A stretch of 64,000 nt of DNA, taken from assembly GCA_037074615.1 (NCBI GenBank), contig CM073551.1, positions 14,631,750-14,695,749 on the forward strand, in the 5' to 3' direction. Both the position numbers and the translations under genes were made by a program. Source of the stretch: Leucaena leucocephala. Lineage: Eukaryota; Streptophyta; Magnoliopsida; Fabales; Fabaceae. The notes beneath the pieces were generated by a model. That model made no database searches. It was not told where the DNA came from and worked only from the letters and a program-made list of their open reading frames with translations. Shown here piece after piece: positions 1-10,500 of this stretch (positions within the stretch are counted from its first letter, which is position 1; every line of letters starts with the position of its first letter).

Positions 1-480
1 CTTTGTAATCTTACATTCCCCTACCGCTCCATTAAACCTTTATAAATGCCTAGGAAGAATTCTTTCTTACAACATGAAATTCAATCCTTAAGTCACACAC
101 TCAGTCGTACATCTCTCAGCATTCATGTGGATGAACTTGGCTAAGTATTCATGAAATGATTCCTTCTCCCACCCTATCTTATCACTTAAACTTAGCCTCA
201 TGCTCATCTCTATCTGAATGAGATAAATACTTTTTCGTAAAACTTCTTAAGTTAAACTTCCCAATTGAGCGGGTTATTCTTTGCTTGTAGGGTAACTTTT
301 GCGCCCTTTACTATCTCTTAACATCTTTCTCTAATTTGTAAATGAATAGCTATGCCTTCCACTCTGAGGGATATTTTAATACTTTAGAGATCTTGAATGT
401 TCCCTCGAACGTAGGCTGTTCGTGCTTCGGTAAATGGATATTATCATATTCTTTAGTAGACCCTGACTGCTTGTAGCCTC
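1..480 (-). pseudogene. Decayed gag of a Ty3/gypsy-type element
   Basis: Read on the minus strand, this stretch gives broken pieces of a retrotransposon capsid (Retrotrans_gag) domain. Near 400-470 is a segment reading PTFEGTF, then a gap, then KVLKYPSEWKA and YKLEKD, the usual order around the conserved 'P.F.G' and 'A.Y.L' blocks. Nearer position 150 is FHEYLAKF, matching the later 'v.eY...F' block. Many stops and at least one internal deletion separate the blocks, so no product is possible. The element continues past the left edge. Its leader, primer site and LTR follow at higher coordinates, as expected for a minus-strand element. The family assignment comes from motifs read by eye; the gypsy lineage is inferred. 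Confidence 0.6.
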
Positions 481-2864
481 AATCTGCTCCTGACTAGACT
501 ATGGCTCTTTCTTGGCCCCTTTCTCAAGATATCGTAAGCTAGCAACAGTCACTACTTTTGTTACTGCAATAGTAGTATCTCTTTCTTATTCCTGATGAGC
601 TTGAATCTCTTAGATCTCATCTTGCATCTACTGTTGTTGCTTCTGCCTATTTGAAATAGTTTGTGCTAGGTCTACTGGATCATTGGTTACTTTCATGATG
701 GGATTTCTCTATTTTTGGAACATTAACTTTCCATCTATTAATCATCATGTCTCTAACCTTAAGCTGTATGCTAGCCTGATGAAGTCTAGCCTTTGCTTCT
801 TTCGTTGGAAAAAGACTAGCCTGATGAAGTCTTTCATAATATAAATCAACTCCATATTATTACTCGAAGAATCTACTTTCGAGCATTCCTTCAACTGATC
901 ATTCGTGTATCAGTGTATCACACTAACTAGCTCGGTCACACCTTATGCCAATTCTCTAGCTGATAAACTTCAGCAAGGTTGCTACCTTCATTCTCATTAT
1001 CTCTGCAACATCTAGTTGCTACCTCTAAGTACACCGAATGATTATGATTCGTTCCCATATACCAGTACTATTTTCTTAGGCCTTATTAATTTTCTGGCCA
1101 ACCAACTATTCCTTTAAGTTTAGTTTGAGCCTCATCAAGATTTTCTTTAAGCCATCTGCCTATGTATCTCTTTAGGTTTAGCTTAGGCCTCATACTATAC
1201 TTTAGGAGTCTTAGGAGTTTTCTCACTCCTCTACATGCTCTTACTATCTTTAACAATTACAAACGGTACAAAGAGAGGACTTATGCAACTGTTCTTTTCT
1301 TTACTTTACTGCTAAGTAAGAGCACATACTCTAACATACATAATGCATAGCTAACATGTTGCAGGACTGCATACAGGCTCATGAATGCATAGCTCTAGTA
1401 TCAGAGCTCAAGCACTCATTCCCTTAATATGCACAGCTCTAACACTCGGAGCTTGCACTACTCTTATTCGGAGCTTTAGCATATTTTTACAAATATAACA
1501 TAATACCTAGAATTTAATGCAAGGAGTAAAAGCTCTTAATTACTACTTCATTTGTAGCATAACATTCAAACATTTTATCCCTACAAAAAGGAGCCTCTCT
1601 ACTTGTCTGCAGAGTCAGCTGTAAAATCATCTTGTTCATAAAATTATAGAGAGGGGATTTATACCAACCTATTCTTTCTTACATGCTTAGTACTCTATTA
1701 AGCTTTGTCCCTAAACTTTGTTCTTAGCCAGTCATACTTTTATTGGGGTAAAGTCAACTCCGCTTGCCTTGCCTTAGCTGTATTTTCTTCGTTCTTAATG
1801 GATGACATGTTCTTCTGTCAAAGCAACATCAACTCCATCTTAACTACATCCCCTTCCTACATAGATAGGGTATCTTGCTCTATCTAGAGCAATGTCAACT
1901 CTGACTCAGATGACTAGTTCCCAATTCTTAAGAAAAACTGAATGGCTAGAACTTTCATACATCATATCCCTTACTCGTGAGCCTCTCAACCTAACCCTAA
2001 AACTGAGTAGCTATTAACATTATCAGGAACATACTTATCTCTCATCTTATTGGTTCCCCGTATCTATCTGTCTCATTCTTTATCTCTTATAGTCTCTTTA
2101 TATTAATCCCCAAGATATTACTAAGGCTATTTATTTATAGCTTATTATCTCCAATATCTTGTTCATCAATTCAAAAATCTGATATAACTATTCTGTTAGG
2201 CCATATTACCTTAACTAGACTACATTCATTCATCTAACTTAAGTTGTCATTTTACCCTCCTGTTATGATATATGTTATAAACTCAACCCTAACTGTTTTA
2301 TCTGACTCTCAGATATTACTCTTTCTTAGATAGGGGAGTCTTTTAATCTGTGGGCACCTTTCCCTTAACCTCTACTAAACATATTTAGTTTTATTTCCTG
2401 CCGCCTGAAGGACTTTTGTGTCCCTAGTCTCACTGTGATCCATAATTGAGCCAGCTACTTCCTTTCAGCTAACTAAGAAGGGTCTGACTCACATCTCTAA
2501 GCTATTCATACTTTGAAGTTTCCCCTATCCTTAAGGATCACTACTAGAGAGGAAGCTATCTCTTACTTTCCATTAAATCTCAATTCTCCTTTAAACTTGA
2601 CTAACTGAGGTTTAAACTTTATCTTAATTAATTGAGAATTCAACTTTTATCTCTGAACCTCAGTGTTCAATTTCCCTAGAGCATTCATCTCCAATCCATA
2701 ATCTTAGTTGGACTATAAACAGGTAACTTATCACTAACCTCAATCTCAGTTGGGTCTTACCTAATATGCTGCATACTTTGTTTCATTATCAAAGCAATCT
2801 TATCTTGCACCAGAACCTCTATCATGTGCTAAAACTTTATTCTGTATCTATGTCAGAACCTTTT
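481..2864 (-). repeat. Non-coding leader region of the decayed gypsy-type element
   Basis: About 2.4 kb lie between the gag relic and the primer-binding site, with no credible ORF on either strand. A block near 955-1010 resembles 28610-28660 in the complete element further right (shared core around CTTCAGC and CTACCTTCATTCTC), so the two elements have related leaders. Short hairpin-forming units occur at 770-790, 811-834, 1391-1408 and 1435-1453. Such a long non-coding leader is typical of non-autonomous large retrotransposon derivatives. Confidence 0.5.
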
Positions 2865-2876
2865 GCTCTGATACCA
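2865..2876 (-). other. Primer-binding site, initiator tRNA-Met type
   Basis: The minus strand reads TGGTATCAGAGC, the classic plant retrotransposon match to the 3' end of initiator tRNA-Met. It lies 3 bases (AAA) from the LTR end, the same spacing as in the complete element at 30367-30378. Confidence 0.85.
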
Positions 2877-2879
2877 AAA

Positions 2880-3281
2880 TGTCGTATCCTACTTTTTTTA
2901 ATCCCTCAGAGTATGTATTCAGAAGCGTATTTAATTAGAGTAAGCATCACTTTGACCCTAAAATAAAAATTTTTAAATTTAACTATCGGGTACTGTTCAT
3001 TTAGTAAATTTAACTTTGGTCCCTTACTATACTTTTTATAATTACACTTTATGGCCTAAAACTTATCTCTATATTTATTTTAGGCCTTAGGATTTTTATA
3101 ATTTACACTTAAATCCTTGAACTTTCTACTTTTACAATTTAGTCCCTAGACTTTCACTATTTATAGTTTAATCCCTAAAAACTCTCTGTATATGTTTGGG
3201 ATTACTACTCAAGGGAGTCTGGTAGCCTATCTATTTCAATCTACTTTATGGATCTTTGAGTCTAAAAATTAGGATATTACA
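2880..3281 (-). mobile_element. 5' LTR of the decayed gypsy-type element
   Basis: On the minus strand this 402-bp block starts TGTAATATCC and ends GGATACGACA, so it has TG...CA ends. It abuts the primer-binding site. The partner LTR would lie beyond the left window edge, so divergence between the LTRs and the target duplication cannot be checked. The start resembles the TGTAACACCC start of the 3.6-kb LTRs further right, but this LTR is far shorter. Confidence 0.7.
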
Positions 3282-3775
3282 TTACCTCCCCAATGCCTCA
3301 TACCAAACATAGCCTAAACTTTTACTTAAATGATATTAGTGATATTGGGTTTCATCATTAGTGTTAAGTCATTAATTTTGTTACCTTTTTTTTTTGTCAT
3401 TGTTTAGTTCTATTCAAGTAAACTAATACTCCCTCTAATACTTAATATAATAGCTAGTTGAGGTATTAAATTTAATCTTAAATATAAAATTTTAATTCTC
3501 TATCACAATTAAGGGGTTTCTATTTAAAGATAGTTATAAAGAAAGAAGACATTTTAGGAAAACTAAATCATATTTAATATTTGTTACAAATAATAATTAA
3601 TGTAACTATTTTCCGTAATATATTTAAATTAGCTATCTAGCTCTTATATTTAAGTATAAGAGATAGTATTATTTAATATTGGCCAAAAGACCTAGGGGTA
3701 TTTATGTAAACAAAAAACAAAAAACTAATAGTAGGTTAGGCCCATTTCATGGTTTATTTGAAATATTGTGCCCAG
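3282..3775. other. AT-rich spacer, nothing recognised
   Basis: AT-rich sequence with homopolymer runs. There is no credible ORF, RNA gene or element boundary. A stray CTAGGGGTATTTATG near 3691 resembles the hAT-type terminus but is separated from the body of that repeat by about 85 bases. Confidence 0.5.
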
Positions 3776-4115
3776 TAGAGTGTACATAGGCAGGGCTGGG
3801 TAAGGCAACCCCCCTGCCCGATGCCCTGCCCAAAGAAAGCATGGGCTGCATTTTACAGCCCGATGCCCGGCCCTGCCCAGTAAAAGCCCTAAGTATTTTG
3901 GGCTGGGCTGGGCTGGGCTGAGCATGGGCAAGCTGGGTATAGGCGGGTTAGGCATGACCAAATAGTGATGTCCTGCTCATATTGTAGGAAAAAAATCTGC
4001 AATCATAAATTTCTAAAATAATATCATATTTATGTCTTAAAGATTTAAAAAATATCCATAACCAACTAAAAATAAGGCGACAACAAGATAATAATTAAAG
4101 TTTTGAAGTCTATTA
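3776..4115 (-). mobile_element. Truncated hAT-type repeat, GGGC-rich family
   Basis: This block is the reverse complement of the right part of the complete element at 9695-10492. It shares the GCCC/GGGC-rich segments, a TGCAGCCC core, the TTGCAGATTTTTT segment and the ATTATTATCTGTTTGTT-like stretch. The terminus at 3776 (TAGAGTGTACATAGG) is a diverged form of TAGGGGTGTTCAT. The other end is missing and no target duplication was found. A run of GGGCT repeats near 3900-3918 is an internal expansion. Confidence 0.65.
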
Positions 4116-5290
4116 CAATTAAAATGATCTTCAGCCAACTTCTGTTAATCCAACCATTTTACTAGGGCCATGTGTTTGATTTTTAGAAGCAATTAAAATG
4201 ATCCTCTAATGGCTCACCACTTTCAACTTCCACTTAATTTCTCCCGCTTTGAATCTGAAGGTCCTTCGCCCTTCTCCTTGCTTAAACATGGGAGGGCTGT
4301 CGTGAAATTTCTCAAGCTGCAGTGAACAGGTTATGGGATTTTTTCGTTTGATGTGTTTTAATAATAGCTGTGCCTCTGTCGTAGCTTGCATGATTTATAG
4401 AAAGAGAACTGGGACGAAACAAACTCAAACGTGAGAATGAGCATTTGGCTTTTGCATGAGTATGGAAGATATGATTAGTTTGACCTTTGAATAATGAAAT
4501 AATAACTTTTAAATAATTAATTTACCCTCTCAATTGGGTTAAAATTTTCTTTTAAGTTTTTTTTTTGTTATTAATACAAAATGGGATTACTTTTAAATAA
4601 TTTTCTATTTTTAATTTTTATACATGATTATTAGTTATTGTAGATATAGATTTACTTAACAAATACTGTATTTTACTTAGTTTATCAATATTTAAATATT
4701 AAGTTATGAAATTTATTAGTAACAACTTTCAATTTTACATATATTCTAATATAAAAAATTAAAAAAAACATATATTTAATTACTACTAATTTAACAATAT
4801 TTTTTTTAATTTTTATCTAAACATAAGTATATTTTTATTAAAAATAATAATAAATATTATTAAATATTAAATATAGGCATTTTTACCCTAATATAAGTTG
4901 TTTTTTTTCATTTCGGCCAATTTTGGCACTAAACGTGGATTGCATGTATGGGCCAACCTAAGACACGCTCCAATGCAAATGGGCCTCTGAAACGGGCTCT
5001 TAGGGTTAGTGATAGATGATTTAAAAACTTTTATTAGTAATTAAAAAAAATATAATATATATATATTGAGGGCTAAAATAGACATGACAATATATCTTCG
5101 CCGTGCCTTGCTCTACAGTTAACCTGGCTTAAATTTACCTAATTATATTTTGAGCCAATTTTTGTGAGTTAAACAGGGCTATTTTTCTTAGCTCGTGCGG
5201 GCCACTCTATTGCCCAATATCATACATATAGCCTCGTAAACCCACCTTCGCTACGACCAAGCCATATCCAGGAACTTCTTGGGTATAGAA
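4116..5290. other. AT-rich spacer with a possible hAT-like remnant
   Basis: Mostly AT-rich sequence. Around 4905-5215 there are GGGCC-containing phrases with flanking poly-A/T that resemble non-autonomous hAT interiors, but neither paired termini nor a target duplication could be found. No gene is supported. Confidence 0.3.
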
Positions 5291-5295
5291 GACTA

Positions 5296-5568
5296 GTGAT
5301 TGGTATCCCAAGCAATGTTTTGGAAGCCAGACCGGACCGAACGGTTCAGTCCGGCAGTCGACCGGAGGAGAGGGCGGCTCGCTTCACAGAGTTAGGCCGT
5401 TCAAGAGGTTTGCCCGGATTGGACCTTCCACAACCGCCATTTAAGCCTCAAGCCGGAATTAATCCGTGGGCCGGAGCGGATAATAAAAAACCGGCCGGCT
5501 TGAATATGGAAGATCATCATACGAGAGAAAAAAGACAGAGAAGTTCGAAGGGGAAAGAAGGTAGATAA
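5296..5568 (+). other. Unexplained 90-codon ORF in a GC-richer island
   Basis: An uninterrupted reading frame of 90 codons begins at an ATG and runs through sequence visibly richer in G+C than its surroundings (about 5310-5500). The product would be basic at the C-terminus and Pro/Gly/Arg-rich in the middle, with no motif I recognise, no signal peptide and no membrane segment. GGACCGGACC and CCGG-type repeats at the start look more like repeat DNA than coding sequence. It may be a fragment of an unidentified transposon. I do not assign a function. Confidence 0.2.
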
Positions 5569-6328
5569 CAGGCTACGCTACCATGGAGTTGATTTTTAAC
5601 TTGAGCACCACCAGAGGATATGATTTTCAAGGAGAAGTGAAGAAGCCCATCTTTGACGACATCTCCGACCACTCATAATCAGGGAGCAAAAACTGAAGTG
5701 AAGAAGAAAAGATAGATGAAACAAGAGGGATACGGATCTCCTCAGAATCACTCCTCTCAGAATTCCTCAGAATCACTTTGCGCCGTTGCCTCCTCTCTCT
5801 TGTTCCTCCTCTTCAAAAAAAAAAACTTATATTCCTTTAAACATTCGCTCCTTTAAAAAAACAGTTTTTAAAAAACAATTTTTTCAAAAAACATTTTTTT
5901 AAAAAGAAATGTTTTTTAAAAAATATTTTTAAAAAAATATTTTTTCAAAAAAATAGTTTTTTTAAAAAAACAGTTTTTTAAAACACTATTTTTTTATTTA
6001 AAAGAAAAAAATGGATGTATAAAAGAAGATGCGTTTTTTTTTTTAAGAGGAGGGATAAAAGAAGAGGAGGCAAGGGACATAAGGTGATTATAAGAGATTC
6101 TGAGAACAAGAGGGGCCATGAGAGAAGAAAGGGACTTATTGGGAGTTGAGAAACGTGTTGCAGTGGAGAAGCAGCAGGAGAAGGTTTCGGATTTTGGAGA
6201 TATGAATATCAAACAATTAATAATGTGTTTTGAATTTTTTTTTAATCAGGATGCTTTGGAAAAATAAGTTACAAACTTAATTTTTTAAAAAACAGGGAAA
6301 ACGAAAGATAGTCACGTGGGGAGTTATA
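5569..6328. other. Spacer with A/T homopolymer array
   Basis: No gene seen. Between about 5815 and 5995 runs of A and T alternate with short CA/CT interruptions (AAAAACAGTTTTT-like units), forming a low-complexity, potentially fold-back stretch. Confidence 0.5.
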
Positions 6329-6416
6329 TATATATTTCTACTGGAATACTGTAATCAGGAAAAAAAATTACCCAAATGTTATATAATAGAAAATATTTAT
6401 TGGGATACTATGCTAA

Positions 6417-6905
6417 AAGTCCTCTATTAATTTTTAGAAAATAAATTTTTAGAAGAATAAATTTTAAAAAAATTAATTTTAAAAAAATAAATATTTTAAT
6501 AGTTATTTTTAAAATAATTTTTTATATTGATAAATTACTAAAAATTGTATGATTTTATTAAAAGGAGAAAAGAGGAGAGAGGAGAGAGGGTGGAGAAGAG
6601 AGAGGAGAGAGAAGATGGGTATAGAAAAGAGATAAGAGAAGGTAGAGAGATAATAAAAAAGATAAAAGAGATAGAAGAGATAATATAAAAAAAATAAAAA
6701 TAAAATAGTAACTGAGTACCTCATAAGTTTTTTTACTGTTTTAAAAACTATTCTAATTAACTTATCTGAAACTATAATTTTAAACTATGGTTTGGTCCAA
6801 ACTGAGATTTTAGATAAAAATAACTGTTTATTTCTAAATTTTTTTAAACTAAAATTTAAATTAAAAAAAAATTAAAACTGTAGTATCAGATTTTCCAAAC
6901 ACACA
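6417..6905. mobile_element. PIF/Harbinger-type MITE copy, decayed left end
   Basis: This shares with the complete copy at 16044-16568 the phrase TATATTGATAAATTACTAAAAA, an AG-rich tract (about 6560-6680), an AATAGTAA segment and the right end TTCCAAACACACACC. The left end is lost or diverged. It splits the left arm of the surrounding inverted-repeat element, so it arrived after that element. Confidence 0.55.
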
Positions 6906-7251
6906 CCAAGCCATGAACGAGTTTAAATTAAGACAAAAGTCAACAACCATCCTGAAACGAGTTGGACAACAGACACACATTATTTTAGTGAAAAAATAAA
7001 ACTCGTTTTAAAGGGGAATGGGTTTAACGCTGATGCCCTTTCCCCTCTTTACTTTTTTTCCTTTCTCACTCTTTTGTGCGTCACTTCCCATTCCCTCTCT
7101 TTCTCAATTTTTATACATTTCTCTTTCTTTCTTATTTCTAATCTTAACTAAAATATCGGCCCTTCACTTTCTATATAATTTAATTAAAAATATAAGTCAT
7201 GTTCTTTATTTATCTTTAATAAATTTAAATAAAATTATAAATTTAATTTAA

Positions 7252-7904
7252 TCATTTTTTGTTAGGCATTGTCTTACTGTAAAATTCTTATAAAATGAAC
7301 TTTAACTTTTATTCTTAAAATTTTACAATACTCAATTTAATTAAAAATATATCTCATTCAATTGACTTAATATTTTTAATTAATTTGTCTATAAACTACA
7401 ATCAATATTTTTAATTAGTAATCCTATAGTTTTACTTTGATCTTTAAAATATTTTGAGCCCTATAATGATAATTAATTAATAATCCTATTAACTAATTAT
7501 ATGAAAAAACTAAAATAAAATTCAATTTTAAAATGAATTATTTCATTATTGTAAAAGATTATTTAAGCAATTCTTAAAATAATATTACTTGACAGAAAAT
7601 AGTTTTATGATAAATTTAGGGTTAATATAATATTTAACTATTTAAATTTGCATAAATTTTAGTTTTAATTTAATTCCTCGAGTTTTAAATAATAGATTTT
7701 AGTTTTTTAAAAATAAAATAATTTAAATTTTTATTAAATTTTAAGGAGTGAAGTTTTAAAGGGAATAAAAATAGAGAGACTAAAATTTATAATTTAAAAT
7801 TTAAAAGAATAAAACTAAAATAAAAATAAATTTAAGAGACCAAAGATTATAAATTAACACATAAATTTATACAAATTTGTGGGCAAAAGATTATATTAAC
7901 CCGT
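7252..7904. other. Central loop of the inverted-repeat element
   Basis: This AT-rich sequence lies between the two B arms. It has no gene and no recognised motif. AT-rich complementary phrases occur inside it but are too low in complexity to interpret. Confidence 0.4.
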
Positions 7905-8225
7905 AAATTATATTTAAACAATATAATCTATAGTTTTATTTAAATTTATTAAAGATAAATAAAGAACCTGACTTATATATTTAATTAAATTATATAAAAA
8001 GTCGGTGGCTGATATTTTAGTTAAGATAAAAATAGGAAAGAAAGAGGAAAATATAAAAACCTAGAAAGAAAGGGAATAGGAAGTGAAGCCCAAGAGAGAG
8101 AGTGAGAAAGGAAAAGAGGGAATAGGGGAGTAGATCCTCTCATCATCATATTTCTCCTCATTCCTTATAATTTCAAAATCATGTCCGTCTAGATGATAGA
8201 ATGGCTCATAGTTCACCACATCATT

Positions 8226-9071
8226 AGACTATTTTTCCTGGCCTCCAACAACAACCAGCTTGCCTCCTCATCAGCCTACAAAGCCTTCATCTGAGCTTCC
8301 TTCGCCTCAGAGCCTACAATTTCGAATGGTTGTAATAGCCAACGCCCAAAAAGGCGAGTCCTTACCCAAACAAGTTGATGGGGGTCATGGTGTCCTAGAT
8401 AACCGACCAGGAAACAGCGAACAACAACCAATCCTTCACCACATCAGCTACATTCATGGTCAAAGCAGATGTTTTTTCGACAAGGAGGAAAACGGCAAGA
8501 TTGAAGGCGAAAGCACACACAGAATTGGTCCCAAAGATCACAAAATCGAAATGGAAGCTAGAAGTCTCCTTCAAGACGGGGTACTCCACAAAGATCCATG
8601 GCACAGACAAGAAGATAAAACAACAAGGAGCGATGTAGTACAGGGAAGTGATGGGATTCAAGGAGATCCCCTTAGAGGTAAGTAACATATGGATCATGAC
8701 CAACCTAGTGGCCTCGAAAGCGACAGAACCGAGTTGAAGGATGACTGCCCAAATATCAAATTTGACCTCGCCAAAAGCAGCGATGGCGACTCTGAGGGAG
8801 ATCGAGATCATGTTGGCCATGGTATCGGACTGGAAGTTCTCTTACTTGAAGAGAACGCTGATGGAATAGACGGTGACGGGCATGAGGGGCTTGAGCATTT
8901 GGATGAAGGAGACGAAGAGGTAAATGTAGGTGGAATTAGAGAGCCAGAGGAAGAGGGAATAGAGAGTGCCGATGGGGACGACGGAGGAGAGGTAGAGCTG
9001 GCGGTACCTGGAAATGGGCTCGCCGACCTTGAAGATGCGGATGAGTAGGAAGGTGAGAGAGACAAGGACAT
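8226..9071 (-). pseudogene. Captured nucleotide-sugar/triose-phosphate translocator-like gene fragment
   Basis: On the minus strand the sequence encodes most of a plant probable sugar-phosphate/phosphate translocator (TPT/NST family, integral Golgi or plastid membrane proteins). The upstream part reads LLIRIFKVGEPIS, SSVVPIGTLYSL and FIQMLKPLMPV, matching the family's first half without its N-terminus. A one-base frameshift near 8830 leads to a second frame of 141 codons (8820 to 8395) with SLYYIAPCC, FVIFGTNSVCAFA and ALTMNVADVVKDWLL, which are family hallmarks. A stop follows, then TPINLFG, GLAFLGVGYYNH and a decayed hydrophilic tail. No intron interrupts the visible fragment. It is bracketed by 85-bp inverted repeats of the host transposon. 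It is not functional as a transporter; capture is the simplest explanation. The exact paralogue it came from cannot be named. Confidence 0.8.
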
Positions 9072-9412
9072 ATGATGTGGTGCGCTATTGGATCATATAG
9101 ACGGATGGGATTTTGAGATTTTGAGGGATGAGGAAAAATATAATAACGAGATAATCTGCTTCCGAAGAGGGGAATGGTTTGTCAGAGGGCATCAGAATGA
9201 AACTCGTTCACCTTGAAACGAGTTTAATATTTTCACTAAAATAATGTGTGTCAAATGTCTAACTCGTTTTAGGGTGTTCAACTTCTTTATTAATTCAAAT
9301 TACTCGTTCAAGGTTTGAACGAGTTTTAACATAATATCCTGATAAATGTTTCCCACCATGTAATATTTGGGTAATTCTTTTTCCTGTTTATAGTATTCCA
9401 GTAAAAATGCCA

Positions 9413-9694
9413 TGTGTAAATTGTGGAGCTATGATGAGAAGGATGATTGGAGACTTGAGAATCGTGCAATTCAAGTTTGATAACATACCAACCTTCTATA
9501 TAATTTTTTATTATATACCTATAATATTTTTTATATTTATAAATTCAAATTTATATTACAACATATTTATCTGTATTTATTTATTTTCTTTTTTCTAAAT
9601 TATATTTTTCTTTTTTATATATTTCAACATTATGTTATTCTTTCTAATGCACTTTTCTTTTCTTTTTTGAAATATCTTATATTTAGGTTTTTAT
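9413..9694. other. AT-rich spacer
   Basis: Short AT-rich gap between the inverted-repeat element and the hAT element. It has only a chance ORF of 63 codons, rich in Phe, Ile and Tyr. Confidence 0.5.
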
Positions 9695-10492
9695 TAGGGG
9701 TGTTCATAAAACCAGCGGCCCGGTATGTCCACCCGAGTCCGCGAAAAAAAGCCTTGCCCAGCCCAATAAATATAGGGCAGGGCTAGGCATCGGGCTGCAA
9801 AATGCAGCTTATACTTTTTTCGGGCTGGGCACCGGGCAGGGGATTTCCCTGCCCTGCCCATGAGCACCCCTTCTTTTATTTTTTTTATTTTTCTCCCTAG
9901 ATGCTACACTTAGAAGGGAAAATATGATAGTTACTGGTGACTAAAGGGTCATTTTAGAAATATAAGTAGTTAAGTACGTAAGTTGCCTCTTTTAATATTT
10001 ATAACTATATTGATTTTTTCTTTTTCTTTTTTTTTTAATTTTACTAATCATAATATGATTACATTACAAATTATAATTATTTATTTTATTTTTTTTAGAT
10101 GCTTCATCCTTGTCAACATTTGGAAAATTGATGTCAAATTGTAATTATAAACTACTTAGACTTTAACGCTTTTTTTTATATGCAATAAATTTTAAGACTT
10201 TAATTATTATCTGTTTGTTACCTTATTTTTAGTGGATTATATATATTATTTAACTTTTGAAGACATATGAATATGGTATTATTTTAAAAATTTATAATTG
10301 CAGATTTTTTCCACAACATGAGCATGGCATCATAACTTGGGCATGCCCAGCCCGCCCACGCCCAGCCCAAAATGGTTAGGGCTTTTACCAGGTAGGGTCG
10401 GGTATCGGGCTATAAAATGCAGCCCATACTTTTTTTGGGCTTAGCACCCGGCAGGGGGTTGCCCTGCCCAGCCCTGCCCATGAATACCCCTA
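9695..10492. mobile_element. Complete non-autonomous hAT-type element
   Basis: The termini are TAGGGGTGTTCAT at the left and ATGAATACCCCTA at the right, inverted repeats with one mismatch. The flanks 9687-9694 and 10493-10500 are both GTTTTTAT, an exact 8-bp target duplication, which is diagnostic of the hAT superfamily. The subterminal regions are rich in GGGC/GCCC motifs (9715-9870 and 10335-10480) and separated by an AT-rich, non-coding middle, so there is no transposase. A second internal terminus-like phrase (CATGAGCACCCC, about 9859-9870) hints at nesting or internal duplication. Confidence 0.88.
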
Positions 10493-10500
10493 GTTTTTAT

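Larger units (their letters stand above)
6329..9412. mobile_element. Long inverted-repeat transposon with captured host gene
   Basis: The left arm (about 6335-7251) and right arm (about 7905-9405) are inverted copies in separate blocks. Block A: 6335-6415 plus 6905-7020 pairs with 9185-9405 (shared phrases ACTGGAATACT, AATTACCCAAAT, ACACATTATTTTAGTGAAAA). Block B: 7018-7251 pairs with 7905-8135 (shared TCTTTATTTATCTTTAATAA). Block C: about 8147-8225 pairs with 9071-9155 and directly brackets the captured gene. The left arm is interrupted by a MITE. Neither transposase nor target duplication was found. Long arms plus a host gene fragment suggest a Pack-MULE or foldback type, but the class is inference. 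The arms carry repeated AACGAG/CTCGTT motifs. Confidence 0.65.

Noticed and set aside
8260..9048. Plus-strand ORFs across the captured transporter (141 and 119 codons)
   Set aside because: They are antisense shadows of the minus-strand transporter fragment, whose protein motifs are unmistakable.
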